A DNA stretch of 64,000 nucleotides, taken from Actinomycetes bacterium. Its GTDB lineage: Bacteria; Actinomycetota; Acidimicrobiia; Acidimicrobiales; Ilumatobacteraceae. This document shows positions 26,900 to 34,580 of this stretch, piece by piece. The DNA is taken from NCBI GenBank assembly GCA_025356335.1, contig JANXUF010000112.1:62001-126000 (forward strand). Direction: 5' to 3'. The position numbers were made by a program, and so were the translations under genes. The notes beneath the pieces are model-generated. The model was not told where the DNA came from, did no database searches, and saw only the letters and a list, made by a program, of their open reading frames with translations. The first letter of the stretch is position 1. The number at the start of each line of letters is the position of its first letter.

Positions 26900-27469
26900 T
26901 TACGTCAACTCGATCGTCACGTCCGGCGTCTGCAGGATCGCGCTGCTCGACCGCAGCGACGCCGTTCGCAGCAGCAGCAGGAACCGAACGGCGTATCGAC
27001 CTGGCCCGATGTCGACCGTCTGCGGGTCCTGGTACGCGGGATGGGCGTGACGTATCGCAACCTCGTAGACGTAGCGCTCGTGGGCAGCAATCGAGATGTC
27101 GTCCTCGGCGAGTTCGTCGTCGGTGTTCGATGCAACCCCGTTGCGCGACACGGCGATGACGTCGAGGTAGGCCTTGCGTTTCCCGAGATCGGCGGTCTGA
27201 CGATGCAACTTGAGACGTGAAGCCGGTGCGGCGAGCCCGATCGGCCAGCCGTCGGCGTCGCCGAGTACATAGGTCAGGACGTCGTATGGGTTGTGGAGCT
27301 TGCGTGCCTTGTCTGCAGCGTTCTCGATCGTCACGGTGCATCGCAGCCCATCGACCGCCGTCTGCACCGACTTGTAGTCGAGTCGAGCGGTCAGCCCGTC
27401 CGGAACGGTCTCTCCCTTTTCGATCGGCTCGAGCTGGACAAACGAAACAGACCCGGTCTCGGTGCTCAC
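26900..27469 (-). CDS. Uncharacterised beta-rich protein, possible BsuPI-type proteinase-inhibitor fold
   Basis: The GTG at 27469 overlaps the TGA of the HExxH gene (GTGA), giving 189 residues. The sequence is predominantly beta: a strand CTVTIENAADKARKLHNPYD, then VLGDADGWPIG, and a late IGPGRYAVRFLLLL strand. This order (strand with a non-bonding aliphatic run, then D-x-DG-W, then PG-x-Y near the end) is reminiscent of intracellular proteinase inhibitors of the BsuPI family, an Ig-like fold. The resemblance is by eye only. Coupled translation with a putative metallopeptidase makes an inhibitor or chaperone role attractive but unproven. Confidence 0.6.
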   Translation of the reverse strand: MSTETGSVSFVQLEPIEKGETVPDGLTARLDYKSVQTAVDGLRCTVTIENAADKARKLHNPYDVLTYVLGDADGWPIGLAAPASRLKLHRQTADLGKRKAYLDVIAVSRNGVASNTDDELAEDDISIAAHERYVYEVAIRHAHPAYQDPQTVDIGPGRYAVRFLLLLRTASLRSSSAILQTPDVTIELT

Positions 27470-28779
27470 CAATTGTTCGCTTTCGCAGCGGCCTTGATCG
27501 CCTTGATGCGCGGGTTCGTGATCTTCCGCTCGGCTGCGTCGGTCCATAGCCAGTGATCGGCCCAGATCATGTCGACGTACTTCGCATCCCACAGGTTGCG
27601 CAGCCCCATCAGCATGTTGGCGTATGCCGCAGTCCCCTGGATCGCCGCGACCGCTTGACCAGACGTGCTCATCGTTGCGGCATCGTACGGGACGGTCAAC
27701 GCCTGGAACATCTTCTGGATCTTCGGTTCGACTCGCTTCAGCGCCGGTTTGATGCGCTTCTCGTGCACGCTTTCGTGGTTGTCGACAGCCTGCACTGCGT
27801 ACCAGTCCGAACCGTTGAGGCCGCGAAGCTCGTCGATCATGTGCTCGTAGTTCGCCTGTGTCGCTGCCGCGACCGTTGCTTCCTGACAGCCCGCGGGCAG
27901 GCGGACGACCTTCGAGTAGTCACCGGTCAGTGCGGTTGCGGCCAAGTGCCAGTCGGTGCCATCGTTGTGCGCAGTGACGGTCGGCCGGACCGCCTCGGTG
28001 TCGCAGATCCCGTAATCGGTCGGATCGAGCGCTGCTGTTGCATTCGGTCCCGCTCCGACGTTGTTCGTCGCAACCGTCGCGACGACGGATTTGAGATCCT
28101 TCTTGCCCTGGACGAACCCGCCCTTCGTTTCCGGCAGATACATGCGCGGGTCGAGCGCGTCGATGCCGCGACCCTTGTGCTTGGCCTGCGACCTGGCTTC
28201 GTCGGAGACTCCGCCGAGTTTCAGTTTCGCGGCCTCTGATTTCGACTGCGGGTCGGCATCGGTTTCGTGGGACGTCTTCGTGTCCTCGACAACTTTCCCG
28301 TCCGCCTTGCCATGTCCCCCAGCGCCGAAGCGCTTGAGATCCGTCACGTCCGTCGGATTCAAGGCACCTTTCGTTTTGAGCCCGCCCGTGGACGTCTCGC
28401 CGGTCTTCAATTTGGCGGCCTCACCGGCGACGACCGGGTCTGCAGCTGTCTCGTGCGATGTCTTCGCCTCCGGCGAAACCGAACCTTCGGCTTTTCCGCG
28501 TCCTACCGCTCCGAAACGTTTGTGGTCGTCGCTCCCGTCGCTCGGGCCCTGAATGCGTGAGTTCGGCATCGTCGGCGAGTTCAACCTCCTGACTCGCTGT
28601 TGGCCCGTCGGCATCGTGGCGACAGCATCGATGACCGACGTCCTCACGGCGCTCGGCTGCGTCAACTGTTCGGTCGTCGCTGACGCCTTGCGTTGAGCCG
28701 TCGCCCGCTTCCTCGCCAGCGAGTTCGCCTCTTCGGCCTTTGCACGATGCGCATCCCGCTCGTCGACAAACGACTGCAT
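27466..28779 (-). CDS. Putative HExxH metallopeptidase with two internal repeats
   Basis: A 437-residue protein in three parts. Residues 1-80 are charged and helical. Residues 87-127 and 149-189 are two copies of a 41-residue repeat (period 62) sharing KRFGA, GKA, KTSHET, ADP and EAAKLK. The C-terminal domain contains HESVHEKRIKPAL (H335-E336-xx-H339), a zincin-type zinc motif, and a Trp-rich end (DMIWADHWLWTDAAE). Start at 28779 has GGAGG 6 nt upstream. No signal peptide is seen, so it acts inside the cell or leaves by another route. It is divergent from an AAA+ ATPase of the contractile-injection type, so an effector or regulator role is possible. Family not recognised. Confidence 0.7.
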   Translation of the reverse strand: MQSFVDERDAHRAKAEEANSLARKRATAQRKASATTEQLTQPSAVRTSVIDAVATMPTGQQRVRRLNSPTMPNSRIQGPSDGSDDHKRFGAVGRGKAEGSVSPEAKTSHETAADPVVAGEAAKLKTGETSTGGLKTKGALNPTDVTDLKRFGAGGHGKADGKVVEDTKTSHETDADPQSKSEAAKLKLGGVSDEARSQAKHKGRGIDALDPRMYLPETKGGFVQGKKDLKSVVATVATNNVGAGPNATAALDPTDYGICDTEAVRPTVTAHNDGTDWHLAATALTGDYSKVVRLPAGCQEATVAAATQANYEHMIDELRGLNGSDWYAVQAVDNHESVHEKRIKPALKRVEPKIQKMFQALTVPYDAATMSTSGQAVAAIQGTAAYANMLMGLRNLWDAKYVDMIWADHWLWTDAAERKITNPRIKAIKAAAKANNW

Positions 28780-28891
28780 CACCGACCTCCATTTCCTTCG
28801 TCCGGACGGCCGACGACAAACACTCGCCGTGCGTCACCCCACAACCACTCTCATAGTACGCAGTTTCTACGGGCTGTGCTTTACTGGGACA

Positions 28892-30844
28892 GTGAACGGG
28901 GCGGGCGACATCAGCACTGCTGATTCGGCGTGGCTGACGTTCGCCGACGCTGCGATCTGCCGGCTTGCCGTCCTGCATCGCATTGGTCGCGGCATCACGC
29001 CGGACCGTACAGAGGGCGCTGGCATCGACGACGCCGAAGTCGATGCATTGCTCGAAGAACTGGCAGGGGTCGCTGATCCCGCACAGGCCACGAAGGCGGC
29101 CGAACGTCTCGACCCGATGGTCGCGAATCAGCGAGATGCCTTCGTCGAATCGCTGGCAGAACCGACGGCATTCTCGGCGATCGTGTCCAACGCCCGCCTG
29201 TCCGACGCCGAGGCGGAACTGCTTGCCATCGCTGTCGGTGGTGAGCTCGACCTGCGCCTCGCGCGGCTGGTCGCGTTCATCCAGGATGACGTGACGCTTC
29301 GACGACTCACGCTGCAGACGATCGGGCGTCTCTTCGGCGGGCTCGAACACGTCCCGAACGTGGTTGGACACGACGGACAGCTGCGACGGGCCGGACTCAT
29401 TTCGCTCGCCGAAGAGGGACCGTGGGCCGGGCACACGGTGGTGGTTGCGCCGGCCGTGATGTGGGCGCTCGTCGGCGACACCGCATCCGACCCGGAACTG
29501 GCCAGGGTGCGGCGGATCGACGCCGCAGACGTGGCCGGATATCCGTTCGTGGTCGTGTCGGGCAGCGACCGCGTCAGGCGGCTCGATGCAGCAGCCGAAC
29601 ACGCGCTCGGCAACCGCTTTCTGGCGACGACGGAGCCGGTCACCGAGGCCGGCTGGGTGGCACTCGTCCGCGAGGCGACGCTACGGGGAGCAGGTCTGAT
29701 CCTCGAAGTCGACACTGACGAACTGTCGGTTGGCAGTGTCCGGTGGATCGAGCGGGCTACACACTTGGCGTGGGCAATCTCGTGTCGAGCAGCGCTGTCG
29801 CTACGCGGATTGCCCGATCGCCAATGGATGGAATTCGAAGCACCGGAACATCGAGCCGATGCGGGCGAATGGGCGACAGCGTTCGGGCTGGTGGGCGACC
29901 CGGTCCACAACCTCAGCCGCGATCAACTCGAACTGGTCTCTCGAGCCTACCGCGCCCGAGGTGATGATCTCGACGGCGCCGTACGCCGCCTCGTCGCCGG
30001 CAAACTCGAGCGTCTGGCCAAACGGGTCAGAGCGACCAGAGGATGGGACGACATCGTCCTGTCGGCTGATCGGATGGCGCAGCTCCGCTCGATCGTCACG
30101 CGCTATCGTTTTGCAGCAACGGTCTATGACCGTTGGGGGTTCGACGCCGGCCTCTCCCGAGGTCTGGTCGCACTGTTCTCCGGCCCATCCGGCACGGGGA
30201 AGACGCTCGCTGCTGAAGTGATCGGCGCCGAACTCGGGCTCGACATCTTTCGTCTCGATCTGTCATCGGTTGTCAGCAAGTACATCGGCGAGACGGAGAA
30301 GAACCTCGAAGAGGTCTTCGAAGCGGCGTCAGCCGGCAATGTCGTGCTGTTCTTCGACGAAGCGGACGCGCTGTTCGGTAAGCGTTCCGAGGTCAAGGAT
30401 GCGCGCGACCGCTATGCGAACATCGAGGTCTCGTACCTGTTGCAGCGGCTCGAGAACTACGACGGCATCGTCGTCTTGGCAACGAACTTTCAGAACAACA
30501 TCGACGAGGCATTCGTCCGCCGCATCCACGAACGTGTCGAATTCGTCCTCCCGAACGAACCGGAGCGATCGACGATCTGGCGGCAGAACATCCCGGCTGC
30601 AGCGCCGATCGACGGGCTCGACATTCCATGGCTGGCGAAGCAGTTCGAGCTATCGGGCGGCCAGATCCGCAATGCAGTGGTCCACGCCGCATTTCTCGCT
30701 GCCGCCGACACCGGGCCGATCACCATGGAGCGGATGGTGCTGAGCGTTGCAAGCGAGCTGCGCAAGGGCGGTCGCCTCCTCAAGCCTGCGGAGTTCGAGC
30801 CATACCATTCGCTGATTTCGCAGGTGAATCCGACAACAGGCTGA
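28892..30844 (+). CDS. AAA+ ATPase related to contractile-injection-system ATPases
   Basis: A 650-residue protein. The first 390 residues are a helical region with no clear motif. The C-terminal AAA module has Walker A GPSGTGKT (431-438), Walker B FFDEADALFGKR (D489-E490), sensor LATN and a terminal HERVEF arginine region. The FGKRSEVKDARDRYANIE segment and the C-terminal LSGGQIRNAVVHAAFLAA helix are typical of the ATPases that accompany extracellular contractile injection systems (Afp15-like). The GTG at 28892 lies 6 nt after TTTACT, giving a leaderless start; the frame is open to 28829. No sheath, tube or baseplate gene lies in the window. Confidence 0.85.
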   Translation: MNGAGDISTADSAWLTFADAAICRLAVLHRIGRGITPDRTEGAGIDDAEVDALLEELAGVADPAQATKAAERLDPMVANQRDAFVESLAEPTAFSAIVSNARLSDAEAELLAIAVGGELDLRLARLVAFIQDDVTLRRLTLQTIGRLFGGLEHVPNVVGHDGQLRRAGLISLAEEGPWAGHTVVVAPAVMWALVGDTASDPELARVRRIDAADVAGYPFVVVSGSDRVRRLDAAAEHALGNRFLATTEPVTEAGWVALVREATLRGAGLILEVDTDELSVGSVRWIERATHLAWAISCRAALSLRGLPDRQWMEFEAPEHRADAGEWATAFGLVGDPVHNLSRDQLELVSRAYRARGDDLDGAVRRLVAGKLERLAKRVRATRGWDDIVLSADRMAQLRSIVTRYRFAATVYDRWGFDAGLSRGLVALFSGPSGTGKTLAAEVIGAELGLDIFRLDLSSVVSKYIGETEKNLEEVFEAASAGNVVLFFDEADALFGKRSEVKDARDRYANIEVSYLLQRLENYDGIVVLATNFQNNIDEAFVRRIHERVEFVLPNEPERSTIWRQNIPAAAPIDGLDIPWLAKQFELSGGQIRNAVVHAAFLAAADTGPITMERMVLSVASELRKGGRLLKPAEFEPYHSLISQVNPTTG

Positions 30845-30918
30845 TCCCCGGAGTCGTCGGGGCACCATCATCAGCTGCGAGACCCGTTTTGGAACGAAAC
30901 CGCCGGGCGAATCTCGTA

Positions 30919-30961
30919 GCAGGCACCAACGCTCGCAGTGGATGCGATAACAGGTGCCTGC
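30919..30961. repeat. Inverted repeat in the gap after the AAA+ gene
   Basis: GCAGGCACC (30919-30927) is repeated inverted as GGTGCCTGC (30953-30961) across 25 nt, with no T-tract. It occupies the 214-bp non-coding gap before vapB. It might be a weak terminator of the ATPase gene or a recombination scar. Confidence 0.5.
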
Positions 30962-31058
30962 AGTTGCCAGCTCCGACCGTGCCAACGATTCGTGACGCCA
31001 TTGCGTGCCGATCGAATTCGGCGCGGCGGCAGCTCGCCATGTGTCTACACTGACACCC

Positions 31059-31343
31059 ATGAATGTGGCTACGTCGAGTCGGGTCGAGGTGGGCGTCAGG
31101 GAGTTGAAGAACAACCTGAGCCGGTATCTCGAACAGGTCGAGCAGGGTGTCGAGGTCGTCGTGACGGATCGGGGTCGACCGGTGGCACGGTTGAGCGGTG
31201 TCGATTCCGTGGAGGGAGATCGGCTTGCACGATTGATCGATGCCGGGCTTGTCCGGCCTCCGGCGTCGCGTGTCAGGCAACGCCCGGTGCCGCTCGATGC
31301 GGGTGGTTCGGTCAGTGAGTTGGTGGCCGAGCAACGACGGTGA
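31059..31343 (+). CDS. vapB: Type II antitoxin, Phd/YefM-like (VapB)
   Basis: A 94-residue antitoxin with the Phd/YefM signature at the N-terminus (VGVRELKNNLSRYLEQVEQG, then VVVTDRGRPVARL), which binds operator DNA as a dimer; the C-terminal 40 residues wrap the toxin. The ATG at 31059 follows TACACT (31046-31051) by 7 nt, so it is leaderless. The ATGA overlap with the PIN-domain gene (31340-31343) fixes it as a pair. Autoregulation at the promoter is usual for the family. Confidence 0.92.
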   Translation: MNVATSSRVEVGVRELKNNLSRYLEQVEQGVEVVVTDRGRPVARLSGVDSVEGDRLARLIDAGLVRPPASRVRQRPVPLDAGGSVSELVAEQRR

Positions 31344-31888
31344 TCACGTACGTCGATACGTCGACCTTGGTCAAGTTGCTGATCAACGAGGCGGGTACTG
31401 ACGCTGCGATGCGGGTCTGGGATGCCGCTGACGTGCTGGCCGTTGCGGAGATTGCTCACGTAGAAGCCAGGGCCGCACTGACGGCAGCGCATCGGCACGA
31501 CAGAGTCACGGATGACGTGCTCGAGGGAGCGAAGGGGGGCCTCGATCTGTTGTGGTCGCAGCTCTCGATTGTCAACGTTGACGCCGCCCTGGTTCGCCTT
31601 GCGGGTGATCTCGCAGAGTTGCATGGTCTGCGCGGATATGACGCCGTTCACCTCGCTGCAGCGCAACGAATCGGTGCGGACCTGTTCAGCAGTGCAGATC
31701 GCCGTCTCTGCGACGCTGCCTCAACGGCAGGATTTCACATCGCCAATCCGCTCGAGACCGTGGCCCGAGCCCAGTTGATGGAACCGATGTTCGAGGCGGA
31801 CAGGATCGTCGGGGCGGCGACCGAAGGACTCGGGCGTGAACGGGGTTCCGCTGCCGACGAGCGCAAAACGACTGCCGAACTCGAATGA
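31340..31888 (+). CDS. vapC: PIN-domain toxin ribonuclease (VapC)
   Basis: A PIN-domain RNase whose acidic catalytic residues are in place: D6 (TYVDTS), E42 (HVEARAAL), D100 (GYDAVHLA) and D119 (SSADRRL). The PIN domain ends near residue 135, so the 182-residue protein has a tail of about 45 residues beyond the usual length. The tail is highly charged (RERGSAADERKTTAE). The tail's coding sequence is overlapped by a possible gene from 31836, so the extension may be a read-through into degraded DNA. Toxin activity looks intact. Confidence 0.9.
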   Translation: MITYVDTSTLVKLLINEAGTDAAMRVWDAADVLAVAEIAHVEARAALTAAHRHDRVTDDVLEGAKGGLDLLWSQLSIVNVDAALVRLAGDLAELHGLRGYDAVHLAAAQRIGADLFSSADRRLCDAASTAGFHIANPLETVARAQLMEPMFEADRIVGAATEGLGRERGSAADERKTTAELE

Positions 31889-32222
31889 CGGCTTCCGAGT
31901 GAGCGGCTACACGATCGAGGAACTCACGTCGGCATACAGGGACTGGATGTTCGCCGACTCGTGGATATTCGACGCGGAATACAGCAACCTCGATCCATAC
32001 CTTTCGGAAGAGCAGCCTCACATCGGCTACATCACCCAAGCGATCTATGTGAAACCGACTACCCCGCCCACAACCGTGGCGATCACGATCGGCAACCTCG
32101 ACGGCAAGCCCGGCGACAAGCAGCAACTGAAACTGTTCGTCGGGGAGACTCCCGACGATGAGCTTCCGTCGCGGGCAACCGACCTGCGTTGGCGTGATTC
32201 AGCCCAGCAGCCGGGCAGCTGA
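31836..32222 (+). CDS. Hypothetical protein
   Basis: A 128-residue frame beginning with GTG within the vapC end. Residues 20-115 look protein-like: aromatic-rich helices (YTIEELTSAYRDWMFADSWI), then beta-type segments with VAITIGNLDGKPGDKQQLKLF. No family is recognised. The 53-nt overlap with vapC is unusually long, so the true start may lie downstream or the vapC tail may be non-functional. Confidence 0.45.
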   Translation: MNGVPLPTSAKRLPNSNDGFRVSGYTIEELTSAYRDWMFADSWIFDAEYSNLDPYLSEEQPHIGYITQAIYVKPTTPPTTVAITIGNLDGKPGDKQQLKLFVGETPDDELPSRATDLRWRDSAQQPGS

Positions 32223-32752
32223 ACTCACCTCCACTGACAGCAGCTCCGCCAGGTATCCGGCGGTGCCGGGCCGCCGGGTGGACGTGGCATTGTTGCGTTG
32301 ACGTAGCACCCTTTGGGAGGCCGTGTTCCATTCGCCGGATGAACAGCCTTGGTATGCCGAGCAAAGGCCGGCGCGAGCCGGACACAACCCATGCCAAGGC
32401 GACTCCTTTGTCGACGGCATCGGACTTGAGGGGTATCCACGGTCGACCTCCTCGATCACACCGCGGCGGACCACAACGGCGTTGCGGCTTCACCCTGCAG
32501 AAGAAGCCCTATGAGCTCGTCGCGTCACACCGATTGGAAGATTTCCCAGAGGTGACTCCTGAGGTGACAAAGGAAGCGGTCTCGAATGCAGCACGCGCCG
32601 ACAGTGGTGGCGGGGCTCACAGCGCCTCGCCGTCGGCGAGGAGCAGATGGAGCGCCGCGCACGGTACCTGCGGCGGCCGACGCGATCGTCTGGCCGGCGT
32701 GGGGACGATCCCACTGTCGACCGCGACGCTGTCACATCTATCGTTGCAATTC
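32223..32752. other. Gene-poor stretch beside decayed toxin-antitoxin genes
   Basis: 530 bp with several short overlapping frames on both strands but none with a recognisable domain, start signal or consistent codon pattern. Together with the broken toxin that follows and the tRNA gene at 33395 it looks like eroded accessory DNA. No integrase or clear attachment repeat is visible. Confidence 0.5.
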
Positions 32753-33028
32753 CTAGGACGCGCTCAACCAGGCTCGAAGAGCATCGCGGACGATCTTCGA
32801 GGGCGTCGTCTGATCCCGGACAGCGCGCTCGTCGAGTTCCTGGCGCGTCTGCTCGTCGAGGCGGATCTGGATGACGCTCGACGTCCCACTACCGAGCGGC
32901 GGGCGCCCGGTGCGGCGACCGCCTTTGAGTCGCTCGACATCGGGCAACGTGGTTTCGGCCTCGAGTGCCATCCGCTCGAAGTCGGCCTCGGTCACGACGT
33001 CGCCGTTTGACAACCCGAGGATCAGCAC
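32753..33028 (-). CDS. Ribbon-helix-helix (CopG-like) antitoxin
   Basis: The frame encodes up to 91 residues. The C-terminal half is a ribbon-helix-helix DNA-binding domain: SSVIQIRLDEQTRQELDERA followed by TTPSKIVRDALRAWL. The segment before it (TEADFERMALEAE, then GRRTGRPPLGSG) is the usual N-terminus of antitoxins of this group. The first ten residues (LILGLSNGD) instead look like the remains of the upstream toxin, so the natural start is probably the GTG in front of TEADFERM. An orphan antitoxin if the toxin is dead. Confidence 0.75.
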   Translation of the reverse strand: MLILGLSNGDVVTEADFERMALEAETTLPDVERLKGGRRTGRPPLGSGTSSVIQIRLDEQTRQELDERAVRDQTTPSKIVRDALRAWLSAS

Positions 33029-33141
33029 CTGGCCGGCTCCATCCCGTAGGCGTCGTCGTCTCTGTACAGCGCGAACTCCACAGCGTGAACGATTGCGGCC
33101 TCGGTCACGCCGTGCTTGAGCGCTGACCTGCGAACCTGCAC
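33022..33141 (-). pseudogene. Truncated, frameshifted toxin of a toxin-antitoxin pair
   Basis: Start GTG at 33141 follows a good -10 (TACAAT, 33154-33149) by 7 nt. The 39-residue product (VQVRRSALKHGVTEAAIVHA, then VEFALYRDDDAYGMEPARC) stops abruptly. The frame of the antitoxin continues it as LILGLSNGD, which is what the next strand of such toxins looks like, so a 1-base loss near 33022-33028 is likely. The remaining C-terminal half of the toxin is missing, and the sequence runs straight into the antitoxin, implying an internal deletion. Family: small toxins paired with CopG-like antitoxins, by resemblance. Confidence 0.65.
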
Positions 33142-33394
33142 ATCCAATATTGTACTACAAAATTGCCGTGCCGACATGCGCGGAGCAGGCAGGCGTTCCC
33201 GACGCCGCACACCCGATACGGAATTGCGGATTCCGACGACCGGCCACGGCGACGCTCGACGTGTGGACCACGTCCATCTCATGTCGCCTGATGCCGTCGA
33301 GTGCAGATCGGTACCTCCCGGTTCTGTGCACCTGGCGTGCACGTCGGCCACTCCGTCAAAAGCACCACCGGCATAGCCTCTGACCTGGGGTTTC

Positions 33395-33471
33395 TGGTGG
33401 GCGCGACGGGACTCGAACCCGGGACCTCTACCGTGTCAGGGTAGCGCTCTAACCAACTGAGCTACGCGCCC
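33395..33471 (-). tRNA. tRNA-Val (anticodon GAC)
   Basis: On the minus strand the gene begins GGGCGCG, has the D-arm TAGCTCAGTTGGTTAGAGC, an anticodon stem CTACC/GGTAG with loop CTGACAC (anticodon GAC, valine), the T-arm GGTTCGAGTCC and a matching CGCGCCC acceptor, and ends with encoded CCA. All arms pair. Length 77 nt including CCA. Confidence 0.97.
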
Positions 33472-33497
33472 CTTTTCGGGACACGGCATCTTAACGG

Positions 33498-34580
33498 TCA
33501 CTTGAGCCGCAAGGACACTTCATTTGCCAGCAGTCGTCCTGTTCTCGTCAGTACGACGCGCTCGCCGCGGACCTCGACCAGTCCTGGCAACGCTTCGACG
33601 TCCAACGCCTCGACCGGCACGCCATCGCGCGTCCGCACGCGGAGCTGTAGACCTTCCACACGACGGGTTTCGGCGTCGAGCGTCTCACCGGCAGCCTCGG
33701 CACTCTCGCGGCGTTCGATTGCTTCGATGTAGCGCTCAGGCGTTCGCAGGTTCCACCATCGACGACCTGCCCGGTGCGAATGGGCGGCACAGCCGAACCC
33801 CCGATAGTCGGCCTGCGCCCAGTACAGCTGGTTGTGCTGCGACTCGTGGCCAGGCTCGGCCCAGTTGGAGATCTCGTAGTTCTCCAAACCCGCTGACGCG
33901 AATCGTTCATCGGCGAGTTCGTACTTGTTCGCCTGATCGTCGTCGTCTGGAAAGCGTTCGGGCGTCGCCGCCAGCGGCGTCCCGGCTTCGACGGTCAGGC
34001 CATAGGCACTGATGTGCGGCGGCCCCAACGCCAGCGCACCGTCGACCGTTGTCCCCCAATCGGCAAGTGACTCGCCGACTGAGCCGTAGATCAGGTCGAG
34101 GTTGAAGGAACGAAGGCCCGGCTCGTCGCGGATGGCATCGACACCGGCGCGAACATTGTCTGGATCGTGCGTCCGGCCCAATGCCTTGAGGACGTGTGGC
34201 GCCATCGACTGCACGCCGACACTGATGCGGTTCACACCCCCGTCGACGTACGACCTCAACAGCTCGGGGGTGATGTCGTCAGGGTTGCATTCGACGGTGA
34301 TCTCGGCATGTGCGGTCACCGGAATCGACGCAACGATGGATGCGAGCACGGCGCCGGGGACGCGACTCGGGGTTCCGCCGCCGACGAAAACCGTCGAGGC
34401 GATCGGCATCCCGATGTCGACAGCCCGTGAGATTTCGAGACGAAGTGCCGCCAGGTAGCGGTCGATCAGGTGATCGCGATCCGTCCATGTGGCGAACGCA
34501 CAGTAATCGCACCGATGGATACAGAACGGGATGTGCACGTACGCGCCGAACGGTTCAGCGGCGTCGCCGCCAACTGTCAC
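33498..34580 (-). CDS. hemW: Radical SAM haem chaperone HemW
   Basis: A radical SAM protein of 360 residues with the cluster motif CIHRCDYC (C20, C24, C27), the GGGTPS motif, NPDD and GVQSMAPHVLKALGRTHD segments, and a C-terminal HemW domain. The family was long annotated as coproporphyrinogen III dehydrogenase but HemW proteins are haem-binding chaperones; an extra fourth cysteine of true HemN is absent. It starts with GTG overlapping the bldD stop (GTGA), and its neighbours hrcA-dnaJ-rsmE match the order common in actinobacteria. Confidence 0.93.
   Translation of the reverse strand: MTVGGDAAEPFGAYVHIPFCIHRCDYCAFATWTDRDHLIDRYLAALRLEISRAVDIGMPIASTVFVGGGTPSRVPGAVLASIVASIPVTAHAEITVECNPDDITPELLRSYVDGGVNRISVGVQSMAPHVLKALGRTHDPDNVRAGVDAIRDEPGLRSFNLDLIYGSVGESLADWGTTVDGALALGPPHISAYGLTVEAGTPLAATPERFPDDDDQANKYELADERFASAGLENYEISNWAEPGHESQHNQLYWAQADYRGFGCAAHSHRAGRRWWNLRTPERYIEAIERRESAEAAGETLDAETRRVEGLQLRVRTRDGVPVEALDVEALPGLVEVRGERVVLTRTGRLLANEVSLRLK

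Noticed and set aside
28421..29602. 393-codon minus-strand frame opposite the start of the AAA+ gene and the HExxH gene
   Set aside because: Low-complexity Arg-rich translation that crosses the divergent promoter region; both conserved genes read elsewhere.
30650..31666. 338-codon minus-strand frame across the AAA+ end and vapBC
   Set aside because: Overlaps the clear PIN and Phd/YefM genes and the AAA module; no domain or start signal.
32339..33010. 223-codon plus-strand frame in the gene-poor stretch
   Set aside because: Its second half is antisense to the ribbon-helix-helix antitoxin and the first half shows no domain.
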